Assembly: GCF_003478505.1 (NCBI RefSeq) | Contig: NZ_QUFI01000003.1 | Span: 32,550-96,549 of the forward strand | Reading direction: 5' to 3' | Source: Clostridium sp. AF27-2AA | GTDB lineage: Bacteria; Bacillota; Clostridia; Lachnospirales; Lachnospiraceae | DNA length: 64,000 nucleotides | Shown: positions 1-9,642 of the stretch, one piece after another | How positions within the stretch are numbered: position 1 is the first letter of the stretch | How the letters are laid out: the number at the start of each line of letters is the position of its first letter | The notes under the pieces: generated by a model | The model's input: only the letters and a program-made list of their open reading frames with translations | The model's database searches: none | Told to the model about the DNA's origin: nothing | Position numbers and translations under genes: made by a program

Positions 1-3000
1 GGCGGAAATGCTCAGAGTGGATTTACCGGCGGCGAGGCCAAACCTGGGCAGCTGCGTTCCGGAGGCAAAAAGGAGTTTAAGAAGAATGACTGGAGCTCCG
101 GCGGCTACCGTAAGAAATCCGACAATCCGGATGTGCTGTTCGGACGTGACTTTGAGGATGACTTTACCACCATTGAAAAAATTGAAGGTGAGATGGGTGA
201 GGTAACGGTACGCGGTAAAATTCTGGATAAAGACAGCCGGGAACTGCGCAGTGGAAAGACCATCATCATCTTCCATATTACTGATTTTACTGATACGATC
301 ACGGTCAAGGTCTTTGCGAATGAAGACACACTGGAGGACTTAAATGCTGCTATTAAGCCTGGAACCTTCATCCGGCTCTGCGGTATGACTACCATTGACC
401 GGTTTGACGGTGAACTGACTATCGGTTCGGTGCGCGGCATCAAAAAGGCGGAGGATTTCACCAGCAAGCGTATGGATCACAGCCCGGTAAAGCGCGTGGA
501 GCTCCACTGTCATACCAAGATGAGCGATATGGATGGCGTTTCTGATGTGGCGAGCATCATCAAGAAGGCTAAGGAATGGGGCATGGAGGCTCTGGCTGTC
601 ACGGATCATGGCTGTGTGCAGGCCTTCACGGAGGCAAGCCATGCTCTGGATAAGAATGATCCGTTCAAGATGCTCTATGGCGTGGAGGGATACCTGGTGG
701 ATGACATGAAGGATCTGGTAGAGAACCCGAAGGGCCAGACCTTCGCGGATTCCTTTGTGGTCTTTGATATTGAGACCACCGGTTTCAGTCCGGAAAAGAA
801 CAAGATCATTGAGATCGGTGCGGTCAAGGTGGAGAAGGGGGTCATTACTGACAAATTCAGTACCTTTGTCAACCCCGATGTACCGATTCCCTTTGAGATT
901 GAGCAGCTGACGGGCATCAACGACAACATGGTGCTTCCGGCACCGAAGATTGACGTGATCCTGCCGCAGTTTCTTGAATTCTGTGAGGGCTGCAGCCTGG
1001 TGGCCCACAACGCCTCCTTTGACGTAAGCTTTATTTCTCAGAATGCGGCGCTTTTAGGGCTTCCCTTTGATCCAACGGTTCTGGATACGGTGGCACTGGC
1101 AAGACATCTGCTTCCGAACCTAAACCGTTTTAAGCTGGATACGGTGGCAAAGGCTCTGAATATTTCGCTGGAGAACCATCACCGGGCGGTGGATGACGCG
1201 GGCTGTACGGCAGAGATTTTTGTAAAATTCATTGAGATGTTAAAGGAGCGCGGCGTGGAAGATCTGGCGCAGCTCAACAGCATGAGTACGCTGAGCGCGG
1301 ACATGATCAAAAAGCTGCCGACGAACCATATCATCATCATTGCAAAGAATGAGGTGGGGCGCATCAACCTGTACCGTCTGGTATCCTGGTCCCACATCAA
1401 TTATTTTGCAAAGCGCCCGCGCATCCCGAAGAGCGTGTTAAACCAGTACCGGGAGGGATTGCTGATTGGTTCGGCCTGTGAGGCGGGGGAACTGTACCAG
1501 GCGCTGCTTCGGGGCCTGCCGGAGGCAGATATCATCAAGATTGCGAATTTCTATGATTTCCTGGAGATTCAGCCGCTGGGGAATAACGCATTCATGCTGC
1601 GGGATGAAAAGAGTCCGGTGAAAACGGAAGAAGATCTGAAGGATTTAAACCGCCGCATCGTGAAGCTGGGTGAGACACTGAATAAACCAGTCTGCGGAAC
1701 CTGCGATGTACATTTTTTAAATCCGGAGGATGAGGTATACCGTCGTATCCTGATGGCTGGTCAGGGCTTCTCCGACGCGGACCAGCAGGCACCGCTGTAC
1801 CTGCGTACCACGGAAGAAATGCTAAAAGAGTTTGACTATCTTGGCCCGGACAAGGCAGAGGAGGTTGTTATCACCAACACCCGCATGATCGCGGATATGT
1901 GCGAGAAAATCTCGCCGGTACGTCCGGATAAGTGTCCGCCGGTCATTGAAAATTCCGATGAGACTCTGCGTAAGATCTGTTACGATCAGGCCCATGAGAT
2001 GTACGGTGAGGACCTGCCTGGAATCGTTTCTGCGCGTCTGGAGAAGGAGTTAAACTCCATTATTTCCAACGGATTCGCTGTAATGTATATCATTGCCCAG
2101 AAGCTGGTCTGGAAGTCCAATGAGGACGGTTACCTGGTAGGCTCCCGAGGTTCGGTAGGTTCCTCCTTCGTGGCCAATATGGCGGGTATTACGGAGGTAA
2201 ACTCCTTAAGCCCGCATTATCTGTGCCCGAAATGCCACTACTCGGATTTTGATTCTGAAGACGTAAAGAAATTCTCCGGTATGGCGGGCTGCGATATGCC
2301 GGATCTGCGTTGCCCAAAGTGCGGCGCCATGATGACGAAGCAGGGATTTGATATCCCGTTTGAGACCTTCCTGGGATTTAAAGGAGATAAGGAGCCGGAT
2401 ATCGACTTAAACTTCTCTGGCGAGTACCAGAGCAAGGCCCACGATTACACGGAGGTTATCTTCGGAAAGGGGCAAACATTCCGTGCGGGAACCATTGGTA
2501 CTCTGGCGGATAAAACCGCGTTTGGTTTTGTAAAGCGTTACTATGAGGAACGCGGCATTCACAAGAGAAACTGTGAGATTGACCGTATTGTGCAGGGCTG
2601 TGTAGGCGTGCGCCGTACCACCGGACAGCATCCGGGCGGTATTGTAGTGCTGCCGATCGGAGAGGAAATCTACTCCTTTACCCCGGTGCAGCGTCCGGCA
2701 AATGATATGACGACCTCCACGGTAACGACGCATTTCGATTACCACTCCATTGACCATAACCTGTTAAAGCTGGATATCCTGGGACATCAGGACCCGACCA
2801 TGATCCGCATGCTGCAGGATCTGACCGGTCTGGATCCGGTAAAGGACATTCCGCTGGATTCACCGGAGGTGATGTCCCTGTTCCAGAACACCTCCGCCCT
2901 TGGCATTACGCCGGATGACATTGGCGGCTGCAAGCTGGGAGCCCTTGGCATTCCGGAGTTCGGTACCGATTTCGCGATGCAGATGTTAATTGACGCCCAG

Positions 3001-3828
3001 CCAAAATACTTTTCTGACCTGGTCCGCATTGCCGGACTGGCGCATGGTACGGATGTATGGCTTGGCAACGCAAAAGACCTCATCTTAAGCGGGCAGGCTA
3101 CCATTCAGACCGCCATCTGCTGTCGAGACGATATCATGGTATATCTGATCCAGATGGGACTGGAGGAAGGCCTTTCCTTCACCATCATGGAGAGTGTGCG
3201 AAAGGGCAAGGGCTTAAAGCCGGACTGGATCGAGGAAATGAAGAAGCACGATGTGCCCCAGTGGTACATTGATTCCTGCTTAAAGATCAAGTACATGTTC
3301 CCGAAGGCCCACGCGGCAGCCTACGTTATGATGGCATGGCGTGTGGCGTACTGCAAGGTGTTCTATCCGCTGGCCTATTATGCGGCCTTCTTCAGTATCC
3401 GCGCCAACGGCTTTTCCTATGAACTGATGTGCCTGGGCCGGGACAAGCTGGAGTATCATCTGGCGGACTTTAAGAAACGTTCGGACTCCCTGTCCAAGGC
3501 AGAGCAGGATACCCTGCGCGATATGCGTATCGTACAGGAGATGTATGCCCGGGGCTATGATTTCATGCCAATTGATATTTACCGGGCCCAGGCAGACCGC
3601 TTCCAGGTAATTGACGGCAAGCTGATGCCGTCCTTAAGCAGTATTGCCGGACTGGGTCTGAACGCGGCAGAGGGCGTGGTATACGCGGCCAAGGACGGCC
3701 CATTCCTTTCCAGGGAAGACTTCCGTGCCCGCACTAAGGTCAGCAAGACCATCTGCGACCTGATGAGTGACCTGGGGCTTCTGGGGGATCTTCCAGAGAG
3801 CAACCAGCTGTCACTGTTTGATTTCTAA
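1..3828 (+). CDS. polC: DNA polymerase III PolC-type alpha subunit (5' end outside window)
   Basis: Replicative DNA polymerase of low-GC Gram-positives, with built-in 3'-5' proofreading exonuclease. The reading frame is open from base 1, so the true start lies upstream; the GTG at 133 is only an internal codon. In order: OB-fold region (about 190-460), PHP domain with an HCHTKMSD motif near 505, DEDD exonuclease inserted in the PHP domain (FDIETTG at 763, HHRAVDDAG near 1177), a zinc-binding knuckle with paired CPKC motifs (near 2225 and 2312), then the palm with catalytic PDIDLNFSGEYQ at about 2395, and a C-terminal finger/helix-hairpin-helix region ending in NQLSLFDF, a likely beta-clamp-binding tail (QLSLF). 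This order is diagnostic for PolC as opposed to DnaE. Ends at a clear hairpin terminator. Confidence 0.98.
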   Translation, partial: GGNAQSGFTGGEAKPGQLRSGGKKEFKKNDWSSGGYRKKSDNPDVLFGRDFEDDFTTIEKIEGEMGEVTVRGKILDKDSRELRSGKTIIIFHITDFTDTITVKVFANEDTLEDLNAAIKPGTFIRLCGMTTIDRFDGELTIGSVRGIKKAEDFTSKRMDHSPVKRVELHCHTKMSDMDGVSDVASIIKKAKEWGMEALAVTDHGCVQAFTEASHALDKNDPFKMLYGVEGYLVDDMKDLVENPKGQTFADSFVVFDIETTGFSPEKNKIIEIGAVKVEKGVITDKFSTFVNPDVPIPFEIEQLTGINDNMVLPAPKIDVILPQFLEFCEGCSLVAHNASFDVSFISQNAALLGLPFDPTVLDTVALARHLLPNLNRFKLDTVAKALNISLENHHRAVDDAGCTAEIFVKFIEMLKERGVEDLAQLNSMSTLSADMIKKLPTNHIIIIAKNEVGRINLYRLVSWSHINYFAKRPRIPKSVLNQYREGLLIGSACEAGELYQALLRGLPEADIIKIANFYDFLEIQPLGNNAFMLRDEKSPVKTEEDLKDLNRRIVKLGETLNKPVCGTCDVHFLNPEDEVYRRILMAGQGFSDADQQAPLYLRTTEEMLKEFDYLGPDKAEEVVITNTRMIADMCEKISPVRPDKCPPVIENSDETLRKICYDQAHEMYGEDLPGIVSARLEKELNSIISNGFAVMYIIAQKLVWKSNEDGYLVGSRGSVGSSFVANMAGITEVNSLSPHYLCPKCHYSDFDSEDVKKFSGMAGCDMPDLRCPKCGAMMTKQGFDIPFETFLGFKGDKEPDIDLNFSGEYQSKAHDYTEVIFGKGQTFRAGTIGTLADKTAFGFVKRYYEERGIHKRNCEIDRIVQGCVGVRRTTGQHPGGIVVLPIGEEIYSFTPVQRPANDMTTSTVTTHFDYHSIDHNLLKLDILGHQDPTMIRMLQDLTGLDPVKDIPLDSPEVMSLFQNTSALGITPDDIGGCKLGALGIPEFGTDFAMQMLIDAQPKYFSDLVRIAGLAHGTDVWLGNAKDLILSGQATIQTAICCRDDIMVYLIQMGLEEGLSFTIMESVRKGKGLKPDWIEEMKKHDVPQWYIDSCLKIKYMFPKAHAAAYVMMAWRVAYCKVFYPLAYYAAFFSIRANGFSYELMCLGRDKLEYHLADFKKRSDSLSKAEQDTLRDMRIVQEMYARGYDFMPIDIYRAQADRFQVIDGKLMPSLSSIAGLGLNAAEGVVYAAKDGPFLSREDFRARTKVSKTICDLMSDLGLLGDLPESNQLSLFDF

Positions 3829-3832
3829 AGGA

Positions 3833-3881
3833 TTGCCGGTCCTCTTTCAGGTACAGGTGTCTTGGATCCGGCAACATTTTT
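3833..3881 (+). terminator. Rho-independent terminator of polC
   Basis: TTGCCGG-TCC pairs with GGATCCGGCAA (one bulged base), followed by CATTTTTC. It begins five bases after the polC stop codon. Confidence 0.7.
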
Positions 3882-3902
3882 CGACAGAATACGCAAAAAG
3901 GA

Positions 3903-3932
3903 TTTACAACGAGAGGACTCTCTGGTTATAAT
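3903..3932 (+). promoter_or_regulatory. Sigma-A type promoter for the kinase gene
   Basis: TTTACA/TTACAA at 3903-3909 and a perfect TATAAT at 3927-3932 with 17-18 bp spacing, about 85 bp before the start codon at 4019. Confidence 0.6.
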
Positions 3933-4018
3933 AAATCAGTTAATGTTTTGTGAGAATCAGAATTAAGAGGGATGTTTAGGTCCCGGAATATGAATAAAGG
4001 GAAAGTGAGAAACAAAAG

Positions 4019-4948
4019 ATGGGAATTGCAGTGATCGGTGCTGTATTTATGGATTTGAAGGGATATTCCACATCCCCGTACATCCCCTCCGGGCGTAATG
4101 CCGGAATTATCGTACAGAATCACGGCGGAGTGTCCAGAAATGTAGCGGAGGATATCGCGAATGTGGAACTGAAGCCGACCTTTGTAAGTCTGGTAGATGA
4201 CAACTCCATGGGCGAGGACATTATCCGTAAACTGGACCGCCATAAAGTCAATACGAAGTACATCCGCAGACTGCCGGATGGCATGGGTACCTGGCTGGCC
4301 GTATTTGATCATAAGGGTGATGTGGTGGCATCGGTATCCAAACGCCCGGATCTGGCACCTATCGGTGATATTTTGGACCAGCAGGGCGATGAAATCTTCA
4401 AGGATGCGGACAGCATTGCGGTGGAGATCGACATCGACAAGGAAATCATCAAAAAGATTTTCTACTATGCAGAGAAATACCAGAAAGATGTATATGCCCT
4501 GGTGTCCAATATGACCATTGCGGTGGAGCGCAGGGATTTCTTGAGAAAGACCTCCTGCTTTGTCTGCAATCAGCAGGAGGCAGGCATTCTGTTCTCCGAG
4601 GACTATGAAAACAAGACCCCGAAGGAGATGGCAGATATTCTGGCAGACCGCATCAAATCCGCGCGAATTTCCCGTATGGTGGTGACCATGGGTGAACACG
4701 GCGCGGTTTACGCGGATAGCGAAGGAAACTGCGGAGTGGTTCCGGCTCTGAAGGTCGATGTGGTGGACACCACCGGAGCAGGAGACGCTTTCTTTGCGGG
4801 AGTCTGCATGGGACTGACCTATGGAAAAACCATGGAGGAGGCCTGCAAGATCGGAACTCGTCTGTCCTCTACGGTTATTACAACGTCAGAGAACATCTGC
4901 CCACGGTTTATGCCGGAAGAGTTTGGACTGAAACCGGTTCAGGATTAA
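4019..4948 (+). CDS. PfkB-family sugar/nucleoside kinase (pseudouridine-kinase-like)
   Basis: ATP-dependent ribokinase-fold kinase, 309 aa. Family signatures visible: an early HGGVSRN substrate-site motif near residue 40 and the C-terminal DTTGAGDAFFAGV motif (residues about 250-262) whose GAGD aspartate is the catalytic base and which forms the anion hole. The N-terminal pattern (a GYSTSP segment, then GGVSRNVAEDIA) resembles pseudouridine kinases more than fructokinases or adenosine kinases, but no psuG glycosidase is adjacent, so the substrate is inferred only. It lies 62 bp upstream of uridine kinase in the same direction, which supports a nucleoside salvage role. Confidence 0.8.
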   Translation: MGIAVIGAVFMDLKGYSTSPYIPSGRNAGIIVQNHGGVSRNVAEDIANVELKPTFVSLVDDNSMGEDIIRKLDRHKVNTKYIRRLPDGMGTWLAVFDHKGDVVASVSKRPDLAPIGDILDQQGDEIFKDADSIAVEIDIDKEIIKKIFYYAEKYQKDVYALVSNMTIAVERRDFLRKTSCFVCNQQEAGILFSEDYENKTPKEMADILADRIKSARISRMVVTMGEHGAVYADSEGNCGVVPALKVDVVDTTGAGDAFFAGVCMGLTYGKTMEEACKIGTRLSSTVITTSENICPRFMPEEFGLKPVQD

Positions 4949-5010
4949 GCGAGAAAATTTACGCAGTGGAAGAGCATTCCACCGCAAAATGATACGGAAG
5001 GGAAAAGAAC

Positions 5011-5637
5011 ATGGAGAGCATCATAATCGGAATTGCCGGCGGATCCGGCTCAGGTAAGTCTACCTTTACAAACAGAATCAAAGCTTATTTTGGGGGTGAC
5101 GTGGCGGTTTTATACCATGACAATTACTATCGCTGTCAGGATGGTGTCCCGTTCGAGCAAAGAGTGACGGTAAACTACGATCATCCGGATTCTCTGGAGA
5201 CCGACCTTCTGATCGAGCATTTGAAGGAACTGAAAGCGGGAAGATCCATTGACAGTCCGGTCTATGACTACAGCCAGCACAATCGTTCCCACGAAACAGT
5301 CCGGATCGACCCGAAGCCGATCATCATTGTAGAGGGAATCCTGCTTCTGGCCGATGAACGCCTGCGCAGCCTGCTGGATATCAAGGTTTATGTGGAAGCA
5401 GACGCGGATGAACGAATTTTGCGCCGTATCTCCAGAGATGTATCGGAGCGCGGACGTGATCTGAATGGCATCATCGAACAGTATCTGACCACGGTAAAGC
5501 CGATGCATTATCTCTATGTAGAACCGACCCGTTCCAAGGCAGATGTGGTCATCAACAGTGGTAAGAATGATGTGGCGTTTGATCTGTTTGTGTCAAAAAT
5601 CAGCCAGCTTCTGGAAGAACGAGAGAAAGAAAATTAA
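5011..5637 (+). CDS. udk: Uridine kinase
   Basis: Phosphorylates uridine and cytidine in pyrimidine salvage; cytosolic. 208 aa, the usual family length. P-loop GGSGSGKS at residues 10-17, followed by the characteristic HDNYYR segment and DHPDSLETD, and the IIIVEGILLL Walker-B-like strand. The start ATG has a purine-rich stretch (GGAAGGGAAAAG) just upstream. It follows the PfkB-type kinase and probably shares its transcript; no terminator is obvious between them, only a short hairpin without a T run. Confidence 0.95.
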   Translation: MESIIIGIAGGSGSGKSTFTNRIKAYFGGDVAVLYHDNYYRCQDGVPFEQRVTVNYDHPDSLETDLLIEHLKELKAGRSIDSPVYDYSQHNRSHETVRIDPKPIIIVEGILLLADERLRSLLDIKVYVEADADERILRRISRDVSERGRDLNGIIEQYLTTVKPMHYLYVEPTRSKADVVINSGKNDVAFDLFVSKISQLLEEREKEN

Positions 5638-5663
5638 AAAATTAAAAAAGTATAAACTTTTAG

Positions 5664-5692
5664 TTGTGGCCCGTCTCCTTTTTTGATATAAT
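5664..5692 (+). promoter_or_regulatory. Sigma-A type promoter for nhaC-iadA
   Basis: TTGTGG at 5664-5669, 17-bp spacer, TATAAT at 5687-5692, about 75 bp before the nhaC-family start codon. Confidence 0.6.
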
Positions 5693-5766
5693 AAGTCCGA
5701 ATTTTAAGCTCCTGCCGTGATAAAATGTGAAACTGTCGCGAATGAGGATAAAAGGAGGAATTACAA

Positions 5767-7212
5767 ATGAAAGAAAAGAAAGAACGGGCCAAACGTCTGC
5801 CTACCTTTGCGGAATCGATCACACCGATCATCGCAATGCTCCTGATCCTTACCATTGGAAAGGGCGTGTTCGGCTACAGCACGGAGCCGCTCCTGATCAT
5901 GGTAGCAGCAATCGCGGCATTTATCGCGTTCCGTGTGGGTGTTACCTGGGATGAGATGATGGATGAGATCTGTACCAAGATCGCAAAAGGCATGCCGGCA
6001 ATTCTGATTCTGGTATGCGTTGGCGCTATGGTTGGTACCTGGATGGCAGCTGGTACCATTCCGATGATGATTTACTATGGTGTTCAGATTGTAAACCCGA
6101 AATTCATGCTGGTTACCGCATTTCTGATCGAGGCTGTTGTATCGGTTGTTACCGGTACTTCCTGGGGTTCTGTCGCAACTATGGGTGTTGCCCTGATGGG
6201 AATTGCAAGTGCTCTGGGCGTGTCTCTTCCGGCTACCGCAGGTGCATGTATCGCCGGTTCCTACTTCGGTGATAAGATGTCTCCGCTGTCTGATACCACG
6301 AACCTGGCTCCGATCGCGGCAGGCAGCACACTGTATGAGCATATCGGACATATGTTTTACACTACCGTTCCGGCAACCATCGTTTCTCTGGTGGTATATG
6401 CCATTGTTGGTATGAACGCAGATGTAAGTGCAGATATTACCTCTGATACCGTTACTACCTTATTGAGCCAGCTTTCTTCCATGTACAGCTGGAACCTGCT
6501 GATCATCATTCCGGTGCTAATCGTGCTGGGAGGGTCCCTGCTTCAGAAGCCAACCATTCCGGTTATGCTTCTTTCCACCTTCGTAGCTGGCATAGAGGCT
6601 GTTTTCATTCAGCATGTAGCATTGGGTGATGTGTTAAAGGCAACGGTAAACGGCTTTAGTGTATCTATGATCCATCGCGCAGGCTTCGACACTGAGACCT
6701 GTTCCGAGGCGGTTACCAAGCTGTTAAACCGTGGTGGTATGAACGGCATTATGAGTACCACACTTCTGGTATTCTGCGCATTCTGTTTTGCAGGCATCAT
6801 GAGCCGGGCAGGCTGTCTGGATGTTGTACTTCAGAAGATTTTAAGCGTGGCAAAGAGTACCGGCGCACTGATTACCGCAACGGTGGCAGCCTGCATTACC
6901 ATGGCACTGACTACCGGTAACTCTTATCTTTCCATTCTGATTCCTGGAGAGATGTTCCGTGACGCTTATAAAGAGCGCGGACTTGCGGCAAAGAACCTGT
7001 CCAGAACCCTTGAGGATGCCGGTACTGTAGTGGTGCCGCTGATTCCGTGGTCCGCAGCAGGTGCCTATATGGCATCTACCCTTGGTGTAGAGACTCTGGA
7101 TTACCTTCCGTGGGCAATCCTGTGCTACACTGGCTGGATCTTTGCAATCATCTGGGGCTTTACCGGATTCGGTATCGCAAAGCTTGCTGATGAGAAGAAA
7201 AAGGAGAACTAA
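5767..7212 (+). CDS. nhaC: Na+/H+ antiporter, NhaC family
   Basis: Polytopic inner-membrane transporter, 481 aa, with about 11-12 hydrophobic segments. The block around residues 125-180 (GTSWGSVATMGVALMG, then a GSYFGDKMSPLSDTTNLAP motif) is the hallmark of the NhaC family; the second half carries the matching GNSYLSILIPGEMF segment and PWSAAGAYM. Strong RBS AAAGGAGG upstream of the ATG. Directly followed by an isoaspartyl dipeptidase, with a hairpin between. Substrate may be something other than sodium, since NhaC-like proteins also include amino acid and malate/lactate exchangers; pairing with a dipeptidase leaves an amino-acid-linked role open. Confidence 0.88.
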   Translation: MKEKKERAKRLPTFAESITPIIAMLLILTIGKGVFGYSTEPLLIMVAAIAAFIAFRVGVTWDEMMDEICTKIAKGMPAILILVCVGAMVGTWMAAGTIPMMIYYGVQIVNPKFMLVTAFLIEAVVSVVTGTSWGSVATMGVALMGIASALGVSLPATAGACIAGSYFGDKMSPLSDTTNLAPIAAGSTLYEHIGHMFYTTVPATIVSLVVYAIVGMNADVSADITSDTVTTLLSQLSSMYSWNLLIIIPVLIVLGGSLLQKPTIPVMLLSTFVAGIEAVFIQHVALGDVLKATVNGFSVSMIHRAGFDTETCSEAVTKLLNRGGMNGIMSTTLLVFCAFCFAGIMSRAGCLDVVLQKILSVAKSTGALITATVAACITMALTTGNSYLSILIPGEMFRDAYKERGLAAKNLSRTLEDAGTVVVPLIPWSAAGAYMASTLGVETLDYLPWAILCYTGWIFAIIWGFTGFGIAKLADEKKKEN

Positions 7213-7226
7213 ATACGAAAGTTTTG

Positions 7227-7260
7227 TTCCACCGGGATTCCTGATTCCGGTGGAATTTTT
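7227..7260 (+). terminator. Hairpin terminator between nhaC and iadA
   Basis: Perfect 9-bp stem TTCCACCGG / CCGGTGGAA followed by TTTTT. Only about 35 bp separate it from the iadA start, so it may act as a partial attenuator within one operon rather than a full stop. Confidence 0.7.
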
Positions 7261-7294
7261 GAAAAATAAAGAAAAAGGCAGGAGAAAAGACATT

Positions 7295-8455
7295 ATGATC
7301 AAGTTACTGAAAAACGCGAATGTTTACGCACCAGAGAAATTGGGAAAGAAAGATATCCTCATTGAGGGAGAGAAAATCCTTCTGATGCAGGATTCTATCG
7401 AAGGCTATGAGGGACTCCCGGGGGTGGAGACTTATGACCTGGAGGGAAAAATCGTTGTTCCGGCTTACATTGACATGCATGTGCATATCACCGGAGGCGG
7501 TGGAGAGCAGGGACCGGCATCCCGTGTGCCGGAGTCTCAGCTCAGCGAATTCTTTAAAAATGGTATTACCACCGTGGTTGGCCTTCTGGGTACAGATGGC
7601 GTAACCCGCAGTGTAGAGAATCTGGTAGCAAAGGCCCGTGCCCTGACCGAGGAAGGCATGACTGTGTACACCCTGACCAGCTCCTATGGCTACCCGCCGA
7701 CAACCCTGACCGGAAGCGTAGAGCGCGATATCATTCTGGTTCCGCCGATGATCGGTGTGAAGGTGGCTGTATCTGACCACAGAAGCTCCAATCCGGGCGG
7801 GGAAGAGCTGATCGCCCTGGCTACCGCAGCCCGCAGAGCCGGTCTGCTCAGCAACACGCCGGGGCTGGTGACCATGCATATGGGTGACGGAGAGGGAAGA
7901 CTGGATCCGGTATTCTATGTTCTGGATCATTCCGATGTTCCGGCCAAGAACCTGCTGCCGACCCATATTTTACGTAATCCGGGACTGATTGATGCCGGTG
8001 CGGATCTGGTACGCCGTGGTGGTTACATTGACTGCACAGCCGGTGCTGATGATGTAGAAGTAGAATCTGATGCCATGAAGCTTTACGAGCTCCTACACCG
8101 CGAAGGCGTGAAACTGGATCATGTCACCATATCCAGTGACGCATTCGGAAGCCAGCCACGCTTCAATGAGGAGGGCGAGTGCATCGGCCTGACCTACGCA
8201 TCTCCGAAGTATCTGCACCGCACCATTCAGATCCTGGTAAGAGAAGGCATGCCGCTGGAGGATGCCTTACAGCTTCTGACCAGCACTCCGGCAGTGCTCC
8301 TTGGTCAGGAAGGAGTCAAGGGCTGTGTAGCAGAGGGCGCAGACGCAGATCTTCTGGTACTGGATGAGAATCTCGAAATCAACAGCCTGTTTGCCCGTGG
8401 CCAGGTAGCTGTATGGGAGCAGGAAGTGAAGATGAAAGGCAGATTTGAGCAGTAA
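7295..8455 (+). CDS. iadA: Isoaspartyl dipeptidase (beta-aspartyl-peptidase)
   Basis: Zinc metallohydrolase of the amidohydrolase superfamily that cleaves beta-linked aspartyl dipeptides from damaged proteins. 386 aa from the ATG at 7295, chosen because AGGAG (about 7279-7284) lies at the right distance and the protein then begins MIKLLKNANVYAPE like other IadA proteins; a longer upstream frame is spurious and overlaps nhaC. Metal ligands DMHVH (H62, H64), the TGGGGEQG loop, the SDHRSS segment, and VTISSDAFGS with its catalytic aspartate are all visible. Follows the NhaC-type transporter, suggesting co-use of beta-aspartyl peptides or their products (inference). Confidence 0.93.
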   Translation: MIKLLKNANVYAPEKLGKKDILIEGEKILLMQDSIEGYEGLPGVETYDLEGKIVVPAYIDMHVHITGGGGEQGPASRVPESQLSEFFKNGITTVVGLLGTDGVTRSVENLVAKARALTEEGMTVYTLTSSYGYPPTTLTGSVERDIILVPPMIGVKVAVSDHRSSNPGGEELIALATAARRAGLLSNTPGLVTMHMGDGEGRLDPVFYVLDHSDVPAKNLLPTHILRNPGLIDAGADLVRRGGYIDCTAGADDVEVESDAMKLYELLHREGVKLDHVTISSDAFGSQPRFNEEGECIGLTYASPKYLHRTIQILVREGMPLEDALQLLTSTPAVLLGQEGVKGCVAEGADADLLVLDENLEINSLFARGQVAVWEQEVKMKGRFEQ

Positions 8456-8547
8456 TGTTTTTATGATATGAATGGAAAGATACAATAGAGCACATCAACC
8501 AAAATGCGATTGCATAAGACAAAAACAGAGAATACTGGAGAAGTGAC

Positions 8548-9642
8548 ATGACGGACTTATACTTTTTTATTCTGACGGCCATCAATCTTTTTGTTCTGCT
8601 TTTTATGTGCGTTCTGATTCATTTGAGCGAAAACCTGAAACCCAGACAGGCAAGGGGATTCCAGATTACGTTTATTCTGATTGGATGTATCTCGATTCTG
8701 GAGATGATTTCGGTATTGGTGAATGATGGTCCGGTCTGGCTGCGCTGGCTGAATATTCTTTCGAATTATCTTGGATTTGGCCTGACACCTGCAGTTCCAG
8801 TCTGCCTTATTTATACATTGCAATCTTCTGACCGCATTTCGGCAGGCTTGAAAGTTGCTGCAGTGATGGAAATTTTGTATTTTCTGCTCTTGACAGTATC
8901 CATATTTACCGGAGGCCTGGTATTTGCAGTAGATGAAGCAAATCATTATTCCAGGCAGAATGGATTTCAGATTTACATGGTTATGTACTATGCTGGAATC
9001 GCCTATTTGATGTTCTGTTCGCTGGAAATGGCTCGAAACTTTCAGAATCGTGGAAGAGAACTGATTTATGGGCTTGCCGGATTTCTCGCAGCAGGAACAC
9101 TGGTTCAGATTTTGATTCCAGAGATACATATTACCTGGCTTTGCGTAACATTGATTGCAGTTCTGTATTTTCTGTACTGCAATGAGATGTGGAACCAGCT
9201 GGATGGACTGACAGGACTTCTCAGTCAAAAAAGCTATATCAACCGTACCTTGAATCTTCGCCCGGAGGATCGTATGCTGATCGTGCTGGATCTGGATGAT
9301 TTTAAATACGTCAATGATACTTATGGTCATTTGGCAGGGGATCGGTGTCTGAAAGAGATTGCCAGATGTCTGAAGCAGGCATACAGCAGTTATGGAAACT
9401 GTTACCGCATTGGAGGTGACGAATTCTGTGTGCTTTTGCAGGAATTGGAAAAGGAAGAACTCTGTAAGGAAAAGCTTTTATGGCTGATGGAAAAACGCAG
9501 AAAAGTAGTGTCGATTCTGCCGTTTGTCTCTTATGGAAGCGCCGAACTTATGGAAAATGAATGCATTCGTGACACGAAGATCCGGGCTGACCAGAAAATG
9601 TACGAGGATAAAAAGGAACACAAGGAGAGAAAATGCAGATGA
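8548..9642 (+). CDS. Membrane-bound GGDEF protein (probable diguanylate cyclase)
   Basis: 364 aa. The first about 215 residues hold seven hydrophobic segments, like the 7TM sensor module found in front of signalling domains. The C-terminal GGDEF domain starts at DGLTGLLSQKSY, has the metal/substrate-site LDLDDFKYVNDTYGHLAGD and an intact GGDEF at residues 289-293, so synthesis of cyclic di-GMP is plausible. The four residues at the usual inhibitory-site position (five residues before GGDEF) read SSYG rather than RxxD, so product inhibition is probably absent. Only about 70 residues follow GGDEF. RBS GGAGAAG upstream. The 3' end overlaps the next gene. Confidence 0.85.
   Translation: MTDLYFFILTAINLFVLLFMCVLIHLSENLKPRQARGFQITFILIGCISILEMISVLVNDGPVWLRWLNILSNYLGFGLTPAVPVCLIYTLQSSDRISAGLKVAAVMEILYFLLLTVSIFTGGLVFAVDEANHYSRQNGFQIYMVMYYAGIAYLMFCSLEMARNFQNRGRELIYGLAGFLAAGTLVQILIPEIHITWLCVTLIAVLYFLYCNEMWNQLDGLTGLLSQKSYINRTLNLRPEDRMLIVLDLDDFKYVNDTYGHLAGDRCLKEIARCLKQAYSSYGNCYRIGGDEFCVLLQELEKEELCKEKLLWLMEKRRKVVSILPFVSYGSAELMENECIRDTKIRADQKMYEDKKEHKERKCR

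Noticed and set aside
340..1008. 222-codon minus-strand frame inside polC
   Set aside because: Shadow of polC; no RBS, odd composition. The same holds for the long minus-strand frames opposite the kinase (3926-4699), the antiporter, carB (38252-39277, 39770-40522), the DapB-like gene (22654-23658) and YgiQ (59240-60007).
7142..7294. Upstream extension of the isoaspartyl dipeptidase frame
   Set aside because: It overlaps nhaC and a terminator; the RBS and family start point to 7295.
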